NCBI GenBank assembly: GCA_024398595.1
Contig: JAKSIX010000015.1
Location: 1 to 45,738, forward strand
From: Bacteroidaceae bacterium
Lineage (GTDB): Bacteria > Bacteroidota > Bacteroidia > Bacteroidales > Bacteroidaceae
Length of the DNA: 45,738 nucleotides
Direction of reading: 5' to 3'
Part shown: positions 17,362 through 26,087 of the stretch, piece by piece
How the letters are laid out: each line of letters starts with the position of its first letter
Numbering within the stretch: position 1 is the first letter of the stretch
Program-made: the position numbers and the translations under genes
Notes under the pieces: generated by a model
What the model saw: only the letters and a program-made list of their open reading frames with translations
Told to the model about the DNA's origin: nothing
Databases searched by the model: none

Positions 17362-18672
17362 TTATGCGTACATTGCTACAATAGCTTCATACAGTTCCTG
17401 CTTGCCGGAAGTCTGCTTCGGCTCGTCAACCTTCTTGCCATATTCGTAAACATCCTCAAGTGTCAGTTTACCCTGCTCGAACTTCTTGCCCATGCCCTTG
17501 TCGAATGAAGCATAGCGTGCAGCCTTCATCTTCTTGTAAGGTGACTCCTCAAGCAACTTGGCTGCTGATTCAAGTGCGCGAGCCATAGCATCCATACCGC
17601 TGATGTGAGCGATAGCGATATCCTCCAGATCTGTTGAGTTACGGCGTGTCTTGGCATCGAAGTTTGTACCGCCTGTACCAAGGCCACCGTTACGGATAAT
17701 CTCCATCCAAGCCTGGGTCAGTTCATAGTTGTCAATCGGGAACTGGTCGGTATCCCAGCCGTTCTGGTAGTCACCACGGTTGGCATCGATTGATCCAAGC
17801 ATACCGGCATCAACTGCGCAAGCAAGCTCGTGCTCAAATGTATGACCGGCCAGAGTTGCGTGGTTGACCTCAATGTTGACCTTAAAGTCCTTGTCCAGAC
17901 CGTGAGCCTTGAGGAAGCCGATGACGGTCTCGGTATCTACATCATACTGATGCTTTGACGGCTCGCATGGTTTCGGCTCAATCAGGAATGTACCCTTGAA
18001 GCCCTTTGAACGTGCATAGTCGCGTGCCAGACCGAGCATCATAGCCATATGCTCCTTCTCACGTTTCTGGTCTGTGTTCAGAAGGCTCATATAACCCTCA
18101 CGGCCACCCCAGAACACATAGTTCTCAGCGCCAAGAGCGATACCTGCATCGATAGCATTCTTGATCTGGACGATAGCGCGTGCTACAACATCAAAATCAG
18201 GATTTGTTGAAGCACCGTTCATATAGCGCTTGTTGCCGAATACGTTGGCAGTTGACCACAACAGCTTGACATTGCTCTTCTTCATCTTGGTCTTGATGTA
18301 AGCTACGATAGCCTTCATGTTGGCCTCGTACTCCTCAACGTTTGCACCCTCGGAAATCAAATCCACATCGTGGAAGCAGAAATAAGGGATACCCAGTTTC
18401 TCCATGAACTCGAAGCCTGCATCAACCTTGTTCTTGGCTGTCTTGAGAGGATCAGCATCCATCCAGGGGAAAGTCTTGGTACCTCCACCGAACTGGTCTG
18501 CGCCCTCTGCACAAAGTGTATGCCACCACGCCATAGCGAAACGCAGCCACTCCTTCATGGTCTTGCCCATAATAACCTTGTTCTCATCATAATAATGGAA
18601 CGCCATCGGGTTCTTGCTGTCCTTACCCTCAAACTTGACTTTCTTCAAGCCAGGAAAATACTCTTTTGCCAT
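17362..18672 (-). CDS. xylA: Xylose isomerase
   Basis: 436 residues, the class II length seen in Bacteroides. [18 protein letters not shown] is the family hallmark; the ring-opening histidine is His101 with Asp104 in YFCFHDVDL, and metal-binding acids lie in [15 protein letters not shown] and the later [17 protein letters not shown] stretch. It converts D-xylose to D-xylulose in the cytoplasm, the first step of the isomerase route into the pentose phosphate pathway. It has its own TTTG-N21-TATTTTTG promoter although xylB lies only 98 bases upstream, so it can be expressed alone or by read-through. A strong terminator follows. Confidence 0.97.
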   Translation of the reverse strand: MAKEYFPGLKKVKFEGKDSKNPMAFHYYDENKVIMGKTMKEWLRFAMAWWHTLCAEGADQFGGGTKTFPWMDADPLKTAKNKVDAGFEFMEKLGIPYFCFHDVDLISEGANVEEYEANMKAIVAYIKTKMKKSNVKLLWSTANVFGNKRYMNGASTNPDFDVVARAIVQIKNAIDAGIALGAENYVFWGGREGYMSLLNTDQKREKEHMAMMLGLARDYARSKGFKGTFLIEPKPCEPSKHQYDVDTETVIGFLKAHGLDKDFKVNIEVNHATLAGHTFEHELACAVDAGMLGSIDANRGDYQNGWDTDQFPIDNYELTQAWMEIIRNGGLGTGGTNFDAKTRRNSTDLEDIAIAHISGMDAMARALESAAKLLEESPYKKMKAARYASFDKGMGKKFEQGKLTLEDVYEYGKKVDEPKQTSGKQELYEAIVAMYA

Positions 18673-18718
18673 AATCTTTGTTTTAAAGTTATAATATAGT
18701 TGTTATTGATTCCATTCA

Positions 18719-18751
18719 CAAAAATACACCACTTTTTCCAATAAATGCAAA
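18719..18751 (-). promoter_or_regulatory. Promoter of xylA
   Basis: On the minus strand TTTG (18751-18748) is separated by 21 bases from TATTTTTG (18726-18719), a good Bacteroidetes -33/-7 pair, 47 bases before the xylA ATG. Confidence 0.75.
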
Positions 18752-18770
18752 AGTGATTGTGAAACTTGAG

Positions 18771-20270
18771 TTACTGAGCCGGTAAATAAAGGCTGAGCAT
18801 GTTCTTCCAATGTGCATATGCATTCTGATACAGCTCAACATTCTTCGTTTCCGGCTCAATCACGCGCAACTTTTCAAGTGTTGAGAACGCCTCATCGTGA
18901 TCTTTATATATACCGGCACCCATACCAGCACCCTTTGCCGCACCGACAGATCCGTCAGTATCATAAAGTTCTATGACAGCTCCGGTAACGCCCGCAAGAG
19001 TATCGCGGAACACAGGATTCAGGAACATGTTGGCATTGCCGGCGTGAATCTTTGATATATCCATACCCATCTTGGACATAATCTCCATTCCATATTTGAA
19101 TGAGAAAACTATTCCTTCCTGTACGGCACGTGCCAGATGAGTTCGGTTATGGATATTGAAATTCAGTCCATGAATGCTGCAACCAACATTGTTGTTGGAC
19201 AGTACACGTTCCGAACCGTTACCGAACGGAAGAACCACGACACCGTCCGAACCGATTGGAGCCTGGTCTGCAAGTTTGTTCATATCGCCGTATGAGAGTC
19301 CTGCATCCATAATGTTACGTCGGGTCCAGGCATTCAGGATACCTGTTCCGTTAATGCAGAGCAATACGCCGAGACGTGTTTCATAGCCTGTATGATTGAC
19401 GTGGGCGAAAGTATTGACCCTTGACTGGGGATCGAAGTTGACGTGACCGTTCACTCCATATACCACGCCCGATGTTCCTGCCGTAGCGGCTATCTCGCCA
19501 GGATTGAACACGTTCAATGATACGGCATTGTTCGGCTGGTCTCCGGCACGGTATGTAACAGGAATGCCTTCTGCCAGACCAAGTTCGGCAGCCACGGCGG
19601 CAGTGACCTTACCCTGCTCTGAGAATGTAGGCTTTATCTCAGGTATGACTGATTCCGGGAATCCGAAATAATCCAGCAGGAAATCCGCCACCTTATTATG
19701 TTTGAAATCCCAGAACATTCCTTCGGAAAGTCCTGACACCGTAGTACATATCTCTCCTGTCAGACGATATGCGATATAATCGCCCGGAAGCATTATCTTG
19801 TCAATCCTGCTGAAAATCTCAGGCTCGTTCTCTTTCACCCAAGCCAGCCAGGATGCAGTGAAGTTGCCCGGCGAGTTCAGCAGATTAGTAAGGCACTGAC
19901 CGTTGCCAAGCTCACGGAAAGCCTTCTCTCCGTATGGTACGGCACGGCTGTCACACCAGATGATGGCAGGACGCAACACTTTGCCCTTCCTGTCAACGCA
20001 CACAAGACCGTGCATCTGATACGATATTCCGATTGCCTCTATCTCATCACCCTTGGCTGATGCCATCTGCATAACCTTGGCTGTGACTTTTTTCAGATAG
20101 TCCCACCAATCGGCCGGTTCCTGTTCAGCCCACCCTGGATTCAAAGCCTTTATCGGGGCCTCGGAATCAGGATAAAAAGCAGATGCCACACTCTTTCCAG
20201 TCTGAACTGACACCAGGCTTGCCTTTACTGACGAGCTTCCTATGTCATAACCAAGAAGATATTTTTTCAT
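18771..20270 (-). CDS. xylB: Xylulokinase
   Basis: 499 residues of the FGGY kinase family. The phosphate-binding start is GYDIGSSSVKASLVS, followed by the sugar-binding region (GISYQMHGLVCVDRKG, IIWCDSRA) and the ATP-binding second domain (ATAGTSGVVYGV, later GAAKGAGMGAG). It phosphorylates D-xylulose at O5, giving xylulose-5-phosphate, and pairs functionally with xylA downstream. A -7 element lies at 20313-20320 and the aldolase terminator lies further upstream, so transcription of xylB starts independently of fba. No xylose transporter or regulator is adjacent. Confidence 0.95.
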   Translation of the reverse strand: MKKYLLGYDIGSSSVKASLVSVQTGKSVASAFYPDSEAPIKALNPGWAEQEPADWWDYLKKVTAKVMQMASAKGDEIEAIGISYQMHGLVCVDRKGKVLRPAIIWCDSRAVPYGEKAFRELGNGQCLTNLLNSPGNFTASWLAWVKENEPEIFSRIDKIMLPGDYIAYRLTGEICTTVSGLSEGMFWDFKHNKVADFLLDYFGFPESVIPEIKPTFSEQGKVTAAVAAELGLAEGIPVTYRAGDQPNNAVSLNVFNPGEIAATAGTSGVVYGVNGHVNFDPQSRVNTFAHVNHTGYETRLGVLLCINGTGILNAWTRRNIMDAGLSYGDMNKLADQAPIGSDGVVVLPFGNGSERVLSNNNVGCSIHGLNFNIHNRTHLARAVQEGIVFSFKYGMEIMSKMGMDISKIHAGNANMFLNPVFRDTLAGVTGAVIELYDTDGSVGAAKGAGMGAGIYKDHDEAFSTLEKLRVIEPETKNVELYQNAYAHWKNMLSLYLPAQ

Positions 20271-20312
20271 TATGATTCAAATTGATTATTGGTTCTTTTT
20301 CTGTGTTGACTA

Positions 20313-20320
20313 CAAATGTA
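20313..20320 (-). promoter_or_regulatory. -7 promoter element for xylB
   Basis: The minus strand reads TACATTTG, matching TAnnTTTG, 42 bases before the xylB ATG and downstream of the fba terminator. The -33 region is T-rich without a clear TTTG. Confidence 0.55.
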
Positions 20321-20346
20321 AGAATTCAAATTATAAATAAAAAGAA

Positions 20347-20372
20347 TCACACCGTCAAAAATGACAGTGTGA
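20347..20372 (-). terminator. Terminator after the aldolase gene
   Basis: TCACACCGTCA (20347-20357) pairs with TGACAGTGTGA (20362-20372) with one mismatch and an AAAA loop. On the minus strand it is followed by TTCTTTTTATTT. It lies 26 bases after the aldolase stop. Confidence 0.85.
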
Positions 20373-20398
20373 CCCCAATATTGAGTATATCCTCATTT

Positions 20399-21400
20399 TT
20401 ACTTCTGCAGAAGCTTGCCGTCAGAGCCGAGTACATTCACAATCTTGTGGATATACATCTTCTTCATATTCTCACGTGCAGGTTTCAGATACTGGCGCGG
20501 ATCAAAGTCGCCGGGATGCTCTGCCAGATGCTTGCGGATAGCCGCAGTCATTGCAAGACGCGAGTCAGAATCAATATTGATCTTGCAGACAGCACTCTTT
20601 GAAGCCTCACGGAGCTGATCCTCAGGGATACCGATGGCAGCCTCCAGATGACCTCCAAACTGGTTGATGGTATTGACCTCGTCCATAGGAACCGATGATG
20701 AGCCATGAAGGACAATCGGGAAGCCCGGCAGCTTCTTCTCAATTTCGTGCAACACATCAAATGCCAATGGAGGCGGAACCAGAACACCGTTCACAAGCTT
20801 GCACTGCTCAGGAGTGAACTTGTGTGCGCCGTGTGATGTGCCTATTGATATGGCCAGAGAATCGCAACCTGTACGTGTAGCGAACTCTATAACCTCCTCC
20901 GGTTTTGTATAATGTGACTCTGCAGATGATACCTCATCCTCAACGCCAGCCAGTACGCCAAGTTCTGCCTCAACTGTAACATCAAACTGATGGGCATAAT
21001 CCACGACCTTCTTCGCTAAAGCTACGTTCTCGTCAAAAGGAAGGCTTGAGCCGTCAATCATCACTGACGAGAAGCCCATATCGATACAATCCTTGCAAAG
21101 CTCAAAACTGTCACCGTGATCAAGGTGAAGGACAATTTCAGGATGCTCGCAGCCAAGCTCCTTGGCGTATGCTACAGCACCTTCGGCCATATAACGGAGA
21201 ATTGAAGCATTGGCATAGTTACGTGCGCCCTTTGAAACCTGCATGATAACAGGAGACTTAGTCTCTACAGCAGCCATAACGATAGCCTGCATCTGCTCCA
21301 TTGTATTGAAGTTGAAGGCAGGAACAGCATAACCGCCCTTAACGGCGGCAGCAAACATTGCGCGGGTATTTACAAGACCCAAATCTTTGTAGTTAACCAT
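20399..21400 (-). CDS. fba: Class II fructose-bisphosphate aldolase
   Basis: 333 residues. The zinc-binding signature is LHLDHGDSFE (His92, Asp94, His95 region), followed by GFSSVMIDGSSLPFDENVALAK; the phosphate-binding segments AISIGTSHGAHKF and VLHGSSSVP and the loop NIDSDSRLAMTAAIRKHLAE are typical of the class II enzymes with a TIM barrel. It cleaves or forms fructose-1,6-bisphosphate in the cytoplasm for glycolysis and gluconeogenesis. It is terminated on its own, so its closeness to xylB reflects shared carbon flow rather than a shared transcript. The divergent promoter region at 21451-21483 carries a symmetric palindrome. Confidence 0.95.
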   Translation of the reverse strand: MVNYKDLGLVNTRAMFAAAVKGGYAVPAFNFNTMEQMQAIVMAAVETKSPVIMQVSKGARNYANASILRYMAEGAVAYAKELGCEHPEIVLHLDHGDSFELCKDCIDMGFSSVMIDGSSLPFDENVALAKKVVDYAHQFDVTVEAELGVLAGVEDEVSSAESHYTKPEEVIEFATRTGCDSLAISIGTSHGAHKFTPEQCKLVNGVLVPPPLAFDVLHEIEKKLPGFPIVLHGSSSVPMDEVNTINQFGGHLEAAIGIPEDQLREASKSAVCKINIDSDSRLAMTAAIRKHLAEHPGDFDPRQYLKPARENMKKMYIHKIVNVLGSDGKLLQK

Positions 21401-21450
21401 TGTGATTTATATTTATTATAGGTAATAATCAGCCTTTTTCAGATTCCGAC

Positions 21451-21483
21451 CGCGAATTTAACCAAAACATTTGTAAATTCGCG
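21451..21483. promoter_or_regulatory. Symmetric divergent promoter/operator between fba and the macroglobulin-like gene
   Basis: CGCGAATTTA (21451-21460) and TAAATTCGCG (21474-21483) form a perfect 10-base inverted repeat with a 13-base spacer. Each arm contains TAAATTCG, one base from the -7 consensus TAnnTTTG, pointing outward toward its own gene. It may therefore be two mirror-image promoters, a dimeric repressor site, or both. Confidence 0.45.
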
Positions 21484-21503
21484 AAGTAAAAAACAATTAT
21501 ATT

Positions 21504-24146
21504 ATGGTGTCCTTCGGAACACGCCGCATATTTGCGGCTATTACATTTTTTATAGCATCACAAATGACTTTGAATGCCGGCACTGTGACAGACGCGCTTG
21601 AGCGGTATGCCGGCAACATACATCAGTTCAGCCGGATTTTCCCGCAAGAGAAAGTCTATATACAATTTGACAACACATCCTATTACGCGGGAGAAACAAT
21701 CTGGTTCAAGGCATACGTGGTCAATGCCGCCGACAATCACCGTGCGCCGAGCAAGGTGCTGTATGTCGATCTGCTCTCCCCTGGAGGAACCGTGCTGAAG
21801 CAGCAGAAACTTCAGATTGTTGCCGGGCAATGCGACGGTTCGTTCCCGCTGTTGGATGCCAGCACCGAGCGTGCACGCGAACTTAGAGGCGTACTGCCCT
21901 ATCCCAGCGGTTTCTACGAGGTACGCGCATACACTATGAATATGCTGAATTTCAATCAGGAAGCTATTTTCTCGCGTGTATTTCCTGTATATGAGAAGCC
22001 TTCCGAAGATGGCGGCTATTACAATGAAACCCCTTCAATAAAACTGCACGACACATTCATAGAGCAATACAGGCCCAAGACAGAGAAATACAAGAAAGTG
22101 GATGCCGCCTTCTACCCGGAGGGAGGACGTATGATAATAGGAAAGCCTTGCCGTGTGGCATTCAAGGTGACAGGCGATGACGGACTCGGCATAGAGGCTG
22201 ACGGAACAATTGACGGCACAGACATCTCTTTCAAGAACATCCACGATGGAATGGGAAGCTTCATCTTCACTCCTGACAAAGAGAACAACAGCGTAACCAT
22301 TGACGTAGGAGACGGCAAGTCACACCGTTTCAATATGCCGGACGCCTTACGTGACGGATATGCGCTTGTAGTCTGCCGTGACAATGACAAGATGACGGTC
22401 AGAATATCAGGTACAGAGAGTATGCCAACCGATACACTCGGTCTTGTCGTAATGTGCCGCGACGGTCTTGAATTCTTTCAGCCTGTCCCTCAGCCTGAAC
22501 ATGAAGCTGAAACAGACATACCTCTTACTTTCAGCGAAGGTGTATGCCGCATAATACTATTCAACCGTAACGGAGATATTCTCGCATCGCGCGCGTTCTA
22601 CTCTGAATCAGCAGTAGAATCCCCACAACTCGTATTCCAGCCTGACCAGGAAAAATACGGACCTTTCCAGAAGATAACACTCGATTTCTCCCTGACAGAT
22701 GGAAGCGGGAATCCGTTCCGTGACCGTTTCTGCCTGTCCGTAAGGGACTCCCGCACATCAGGCAATCTGACATCGGGTGATATACGGACGTCGCTCCTGC
22801 TGTCTTCTGACCTGAAGGGATATGTGCATAATCCTGAATGGTATTTTGAGACAGACGATGAGTCACGCGAGGAAGCTCTTGACCTGCTTATGATGATACA
22901 AGGCTGGGAGCGCTATGAATGGAACGCAATGGCCGGACTCAGGAATTTCGAGGAAAAGCATCGCATCGAGAAGAATCTGACACTTAACGGATGGATACTC
23001 TCCCCTTCCGGCAACAAGCCGATTTCCGATATCAAAGTCATGGCAGCCATAGTCCCGCCGGACAAGAAGAAAACCGAGCAGTTCAATTGCATTACAGATA
23101 CGACAGGCTATTTCGGACTTGACATATCGGATTTTTACGATGTGGCACGCCTCACAATTCACACGACGGAGAAAAGACGCCTTATCGGTACCAGCTCGCG
23201 CATCCTGTTCGAGCGTTCAATGACACCGGACCTGAGGTCATACTGTCCTGCAGAGACCACCTTGCGCAATATCACATCAAAGAACAAGGTAACAAAGAAG
23301 AAGGAAGAACCGGAAGAGACAGACGACAACCTGCCGGAAGTTATATGGGACAATATCGGATACCTGCTACCGGATGTCGATATTGAAGACAAGCGCAAAT
23401 ACATAGACTACTTCACTTTCAAGGCATTCAACGTGCAGCACGATGTACAGGCCGAGCTTGACCGCGCCGAATTCAGCGGAGACATTTACGGATATCTGTT
23501 GGAAAAGGGATTCACACTGGAACTTGACTCATCCAATATAAGCGAAGATACGGATATGTCTGATGTCTCAATAGCTTACGAGCTGGCGGAGATATCACAT
23601 CTGAATGGAGAGACACACGCTTTCTGGTATGTCCATGACAATCAGCACTGTCTGTATTCCGGCATTTACTGCCCGCCCTGGAACATCGACACACAGGACA
23701 TAAAGAGTCTTATGGTGTATGAACGCGTGATGCCTATGACGTCTATTCTGTCACTGATGCCGCTATTCTCCAATGGTCAGGTCAATGTAGGGCTGCAGCA
23801 GGAGGCTGAGAATGATACGAGGAACTATTACCTTATTGATATGGAACTCAGGAACTATGAAGGATTAAGTTCAAGAAAGGACCTGATGGAAATCGGGAAG
23901 AGAATCACGACAGTAACCGGCTATTCATCGCCATATCAGTTCTACAGTCCGTCATATCCAAACGGACCGATATTGGGCGATGTGGATTACCGCCGCACAT
24001 TGTATTGGGAGCCGAATGTCATCACCGATGCAGAAGGACATGCCACCGTCAGTTTCTACAACAACTCACAGACATCCGATTTCAGCATCAGCGGTGCCGG
24101 AATAACCGCAGGCGGACAACCATACGTGCTGGAAAGCGGTTTCTGA
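21504..24146 (+). CDS. Large exported macroglobulin-like (MG2-type) protein
   Basis: 880 residues with an N-terminal export signal (about 1-25, ending LNAG). Residues about 45-165 (QEKVYIQFDNTSYYAGETIWFKAYVV, then VLYVDLLSPGGTVLKQQKLQI and GFYEVRAYTMNML) read as an alpha-2-macroglobulin MG2-like beta-sandwich. About residues 490-560 look like a carboxypeptidase regulatory-like repeat (LNGWILSPSGNKPISDIKVMA). The end (WEPNVITDAEGHATVSFYNNSQTSDFSISGAG) is a second macroglobulin-type strand set. There is no thioester motif that I can see. Bacteroidales carry several such proteins of unknown role at the cell envelope. Confidence 0.75.
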   Translation: MVSFGTRRIFAAITFFIASQMTLNAGTVTDALERYAGNIHQFSRIFPQEKVYIQFDNTSYYAGETIWFKAYVVNAADNHRAPSKVLYVDLLSPGGTVLKQQKLQIVAGQCDGSFPLLDASTERARELRGVLPYPSGFYEVRAYTMNMLNFNQEAIFSRVFPVYEKPSEDGGYYNETPSIKLHDTFIEQYRPKTEKYKKVDAAFYPEGGRMIIGKPCRVAFKVTGDDGLGIEADGTIDGTDISFKNIHDGMGSFIFTPDKENNSVTIDVGDGKSHRFNMPDALRDGYALVVCRDNDKMTVRISGTESMPTDTLGLVVMCRDGLEFFQPVPQPEHEAETDIPLTFSEGVCRIILFNRNGDILASRAFYSESAVESPQLVFQPDQEKYGPFQKITLDFSLTDGSGNPFRDRFCLSVRDSRTSGNLTSGDIRTSLLLSSDLKGYVHNPEWYFETDDESREEALDLLMMIQGWERYEWNAMAGLRNFEEKHRIEKNLTLNGWILSPSGNKPISDIKVMAAIVPPDKKKTEQFNCITDTTGYFGLDISDFYDVARLTIHTTEKRRLIGTSSRILFERSMTPDLRSYCPAETTLRNITSKNKVTKKKEEPEETDDNLPEVIWDNIGYLLPDVDIEDKRKYIDYFTFKAFNVQHDVQAELDRAEFSGDIYGYLLEKGFTLELDSSNISEDTDMSDVSIAYELAEISHLNGETHAFWYVHDNQHCLYSGIYCPPWNIDTQDIKSLMVYERVMPMTSILSLMPLFSNGQVNVGLQQEAENDTRNYYLIDMELRNYEGLSSRKDLMEIGKRITTVTGYSSPYQFYSPSYPNGPILGDVDYRRTLYWEPNVITDAEGHATVSFYNNSQTSDFSISGAGITAGGQPYVLESGF

Positions 24147-24184
24147 CAAGCACGGCCGCACCGGCTTCTTTTTAGATTGAAAAA

Positions 24185-24215
24185 TTTGCGGAAGAAAATA
24201 AAAGTGCTAACTTTG
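24185..24215 (+). promoter_or_regulatory. Promoter of rpmE2
   Basis: TTTG (24185-24188), 19 bases, then TAACTTTG (24208-24215): a full match to the Bacteroidetes -33/-7 consensus. Initiation around 24221 leaves a leader of about 43 nt. Confidence 0.85.
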
Positions 24216-24228
24216 CGCCCCGAAACCC

Positions 24229-24243
24229 CCATCATATAGATGG
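24229..24243 (+). other. Small hairpin in the bL31 leader
   Basis: CCATC and GATGG pair around ATATA in the mRNA leader, 20 bases before the rpmE2 ATG. Ribosomal-protein leaders often bind their own product; that use here is only a guess from position. Confidence 0.35.
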
Positions 24244-24263
24244 AGTAATAAAAAACAAAGATT

Positions 24264-24518
24264 ATGAAACAAGGTATTCATCCAGACAACTATCGTCCTG
24301 TAGTATTCAAGGACATGTCAAACGGCGACTGCTTCCTGTCACGTTCAACTTGTGCAACCAAAGAGACAATTGAGTTTGAGGGTCAGACTTATCCGCTTAT
24401 CAAGCTTGAAATCTCCAACACATCACACCCGTTCTATACCGGTAAGTCAAAGCTTGTCGATACCGCAGGCCGTGTGGATCGTTTCATGAACCGTTACGCA
24501 AGAAGCCGCAAGCAGTAA
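24264..24518 (+). CDS. rpmE2: 50S ribosomal protein bL31 type B
   Basis: 84 residues beginning [21 protein letters not shown], with [28 protein letters not shown], the diagnostic type B sequence. The CxxC zinc ribbon of the type A form is absent. It belongs to the large ribosomal subunit at the central protuberance/intersubunit bridge. It has a strong promoter and its own terminator, so it is monocistronic. Confidence 0.97.
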   Translation: MKQGIHPDNYRPVVFKDMSNGDCFLSRSTCATKETIEFEGQTYPLIKLEISNTSHPFYTGKSKLVDTAGRVDRFMNRYARSRKQ

Positions 24519-24536
24519 TCCTTGCTGAGCATACAA

Positions 24537-24578
24537 CAATCAGGGGTGGCTTTCCGAACAGCCACCCCTGATTGTTTC
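24537..24578 (+). terminator. Terminator after rpmE2
   Basis: CAATCAGGGGTGGCT (24537-24551) and AGCCACCCCTGATTG (24560-24574) pair perfectly around an 8-base loop, followed by TTTCATTTC. It lies 19 bases after the rpmE2 stop and abuts the stop of the convergent DUF3256 gene. Confidence 0.92.
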
Positions 24579-25221
24579 ATTTCTGATTCTTCAACAACGT
24601 GAACCGTTTACCGTTCCATTCATACAAAAGAGGATCAGGTTTCAGGCACGAAGCACAGCGCAGTGAATCCTCACCGGTAAAACGGATTCCCGTATATTCA
24701 AATTCCATTTGCTCCGGATTATCAGTAAAGCGTACCTTTATACTATTGACCGGAGACATTCTATGGACATAGCTGACAGAATCCCGGCTAAGGCCATCTC
24801 TGATAAAGTCTTCAAGCGTAGGAATCCTGAGCAGACGTGAGCCGTCCAGCCTGTTCCAATTGGAGTCGTAAAAGTTTACGCGACTGTCAGAAAGGCCATT
24901 GCTGGTTACCGTATGTACCAGACATGCCACAGGAACTGAATCCTTATAGTAATAAAGTCTGATAGCCACCTCCGAATTGCCGGTATAGCGTATTCTCATG
25001 GAATTGGAGTCAATCTCCATCAGTTCGCTGTTTCCTTCCAGCCTGTTGCGTACCACAGATTTCATTCCGCTGTCATGAAAATCAAGCATATCAAGTCTGT
25101 TGATGCCTGACAACAGCGGCAGTACAGAATCAGGCATCGCAATAAACATATCACGCACATCAATGGCATAGGCCACCGACATACATAATGACAAAAGACA
25201 TATCACAACTGATTTTCTCAT
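24577..25221 (-). CDS. DUF3256 family exported protein
   Basis: 214 residues with a signal peptide (about 1-19, ending AYA). DVRDMFIAMPDSVLPLLSGINRLDMLDFHDSGM is the start typical of the Bacteroidetes DUF3256 family, followed by beta-rich repeats with RVNFYDSNWNRLDGSRLL. Function unknown; probably periplasmic or outer-membrane associated. It is separated from truA by 116 bases that contain a -7 element, so it has its own transcription start. In my memory of related genomes this family is often near truA, which fits here. Confidence 0.8.
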   Translation of the reverse strand: MRKSVVICLLSLCMSVAYAIDVRDMFIAMPDSVLPLLSGINRLDMLDFHDSGMKSVVRNRLEGNSELMEIDSNSMRIRYTGNSEVAIRLYYYKDSVPVACLVHTVTSNGLSDSRVNFYDSNWNRLDGSRLLRIPTLEDFIRDGLSRDSVSYVHRMSPVNSIKVRFTDNPEQMEFEYTGIRFTGEDSLRCASCLKPDPLLYEWNGKRFTLLKNQK

Positions 25222-25274
25222 ACCATCCGCTAAAATAATATACCTGAATTAGAATCTGTTTTGAAATTATGAAA

Positions 25275-25282
25275 CAAAATTA
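25275..25282 (-). promoter_or_regulatory. -7 promoter element for the DUF3256 gene
   Basis: The minus strand reads TAATTTTG, matching TAnnTTTG, 53 bases before the ATG. No convincing -33 element at standard spacing. Confidence 0.45.
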
Positions 25283-25337
25283 TTAAATATCCACCTATTC
25301 TCCCCACCAAACCTGATACTTTGCGTAAATTGAGTAT

Positions 25338-26087
25338 TTATACGTCAAAAACACTATCCGGATATGCTATATTCTCTAAAAACAATCCGCAAGCCGGAGC
25401 GGAATCGCCAGCGCTGCATCTGTTATGTTCCAGAATGATGTTGTTGAAGTCCTCAAGAGTTATTTTATGTCGTCCGACCTCCATAAGCGTCCCGACAATA
25501 GCCCTCACCATATTTCTCAAGAAGCGGTCGGCAGTTATCGTGAAAGCCCATAGCCCGGGCTTGAGTTCCGTCCATACAGCCTCTGTCAAATGACAGTCAT
25601 TGGTTCTGGTGTCAGTGTGAAGTTTGCTGAAGCTTGTAAAATCAATATTCCTGACCAACATTGATGCAGCCTTGTTCATCAGTCCGAAATCCGGTTCATT
25701 TACAATATACCAGGAATAATTCTTCCCGAAAGGGCTCTTATCCAGCGATACGTAATACCTGTAAGTCCTTGATATTGCATCAAATCTGGCATGGGCACCT
25801 TCATTGACGTGAATCACACGCTGTACGGCTATATCATCAGGAAGAATGCCGTTCAACTTATTACAGACCCATACGGTATCCAAAGGTTCCCCGAAATCGA
25901 AATGCGCCACCATCATACGGGCATGTACCCCTGTGTCAGTCCTTCCGGCCCCGGTAATCTGTATATCCTTACGCAGGAACAGGGACAGGGATTTCTCTAT
26001 AGTCTCCTGAACAGACTCAGCCCCCGGTTGTATCTGCCACCCGTGATAGCGTCCGCCGTCATAACTCAAATATATAAAATAACGCAT
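25338..26087 (-). CDS. truA: tRNA pseudouridine(38-40) synthase
   Basis: 249 residues. The catalytic motif is ITGAGRTDTGVHA with Asp51, and RTYRYYV and FLRNMVRAIVGTLMEVG are the other family blocks. It isomerises uridines 38-40 in the anticodon arm of many tRNAs. Its ATG directly abuts the rsmE stop (no bases between them), so the two are co-transcribed and probably translationally coupled. Confidence 0.96.
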   Translation of the reverse strand: MRYFIYLSYDGGRYHGWQIQPGAESVQETIEKSLSLFLRKDIQITGAGRTDTGVHARMMVAHFDFGEPLDTVWVCNKLNGILPDDIAVQRVIHVNEGAHARFDAISRTYRYYVSLDKSPFGKNYSWYIVNEPDFGLMNKAASMLVRNIDFTSFSKLHTDTRTNDCHLTEAVWTELKPGLWAFTITADRFLRNMVRAIVGTLMEVGRHKITLEDFNNIILEHNRCSAGDSAPACGLFLENIAYPDSVFDV

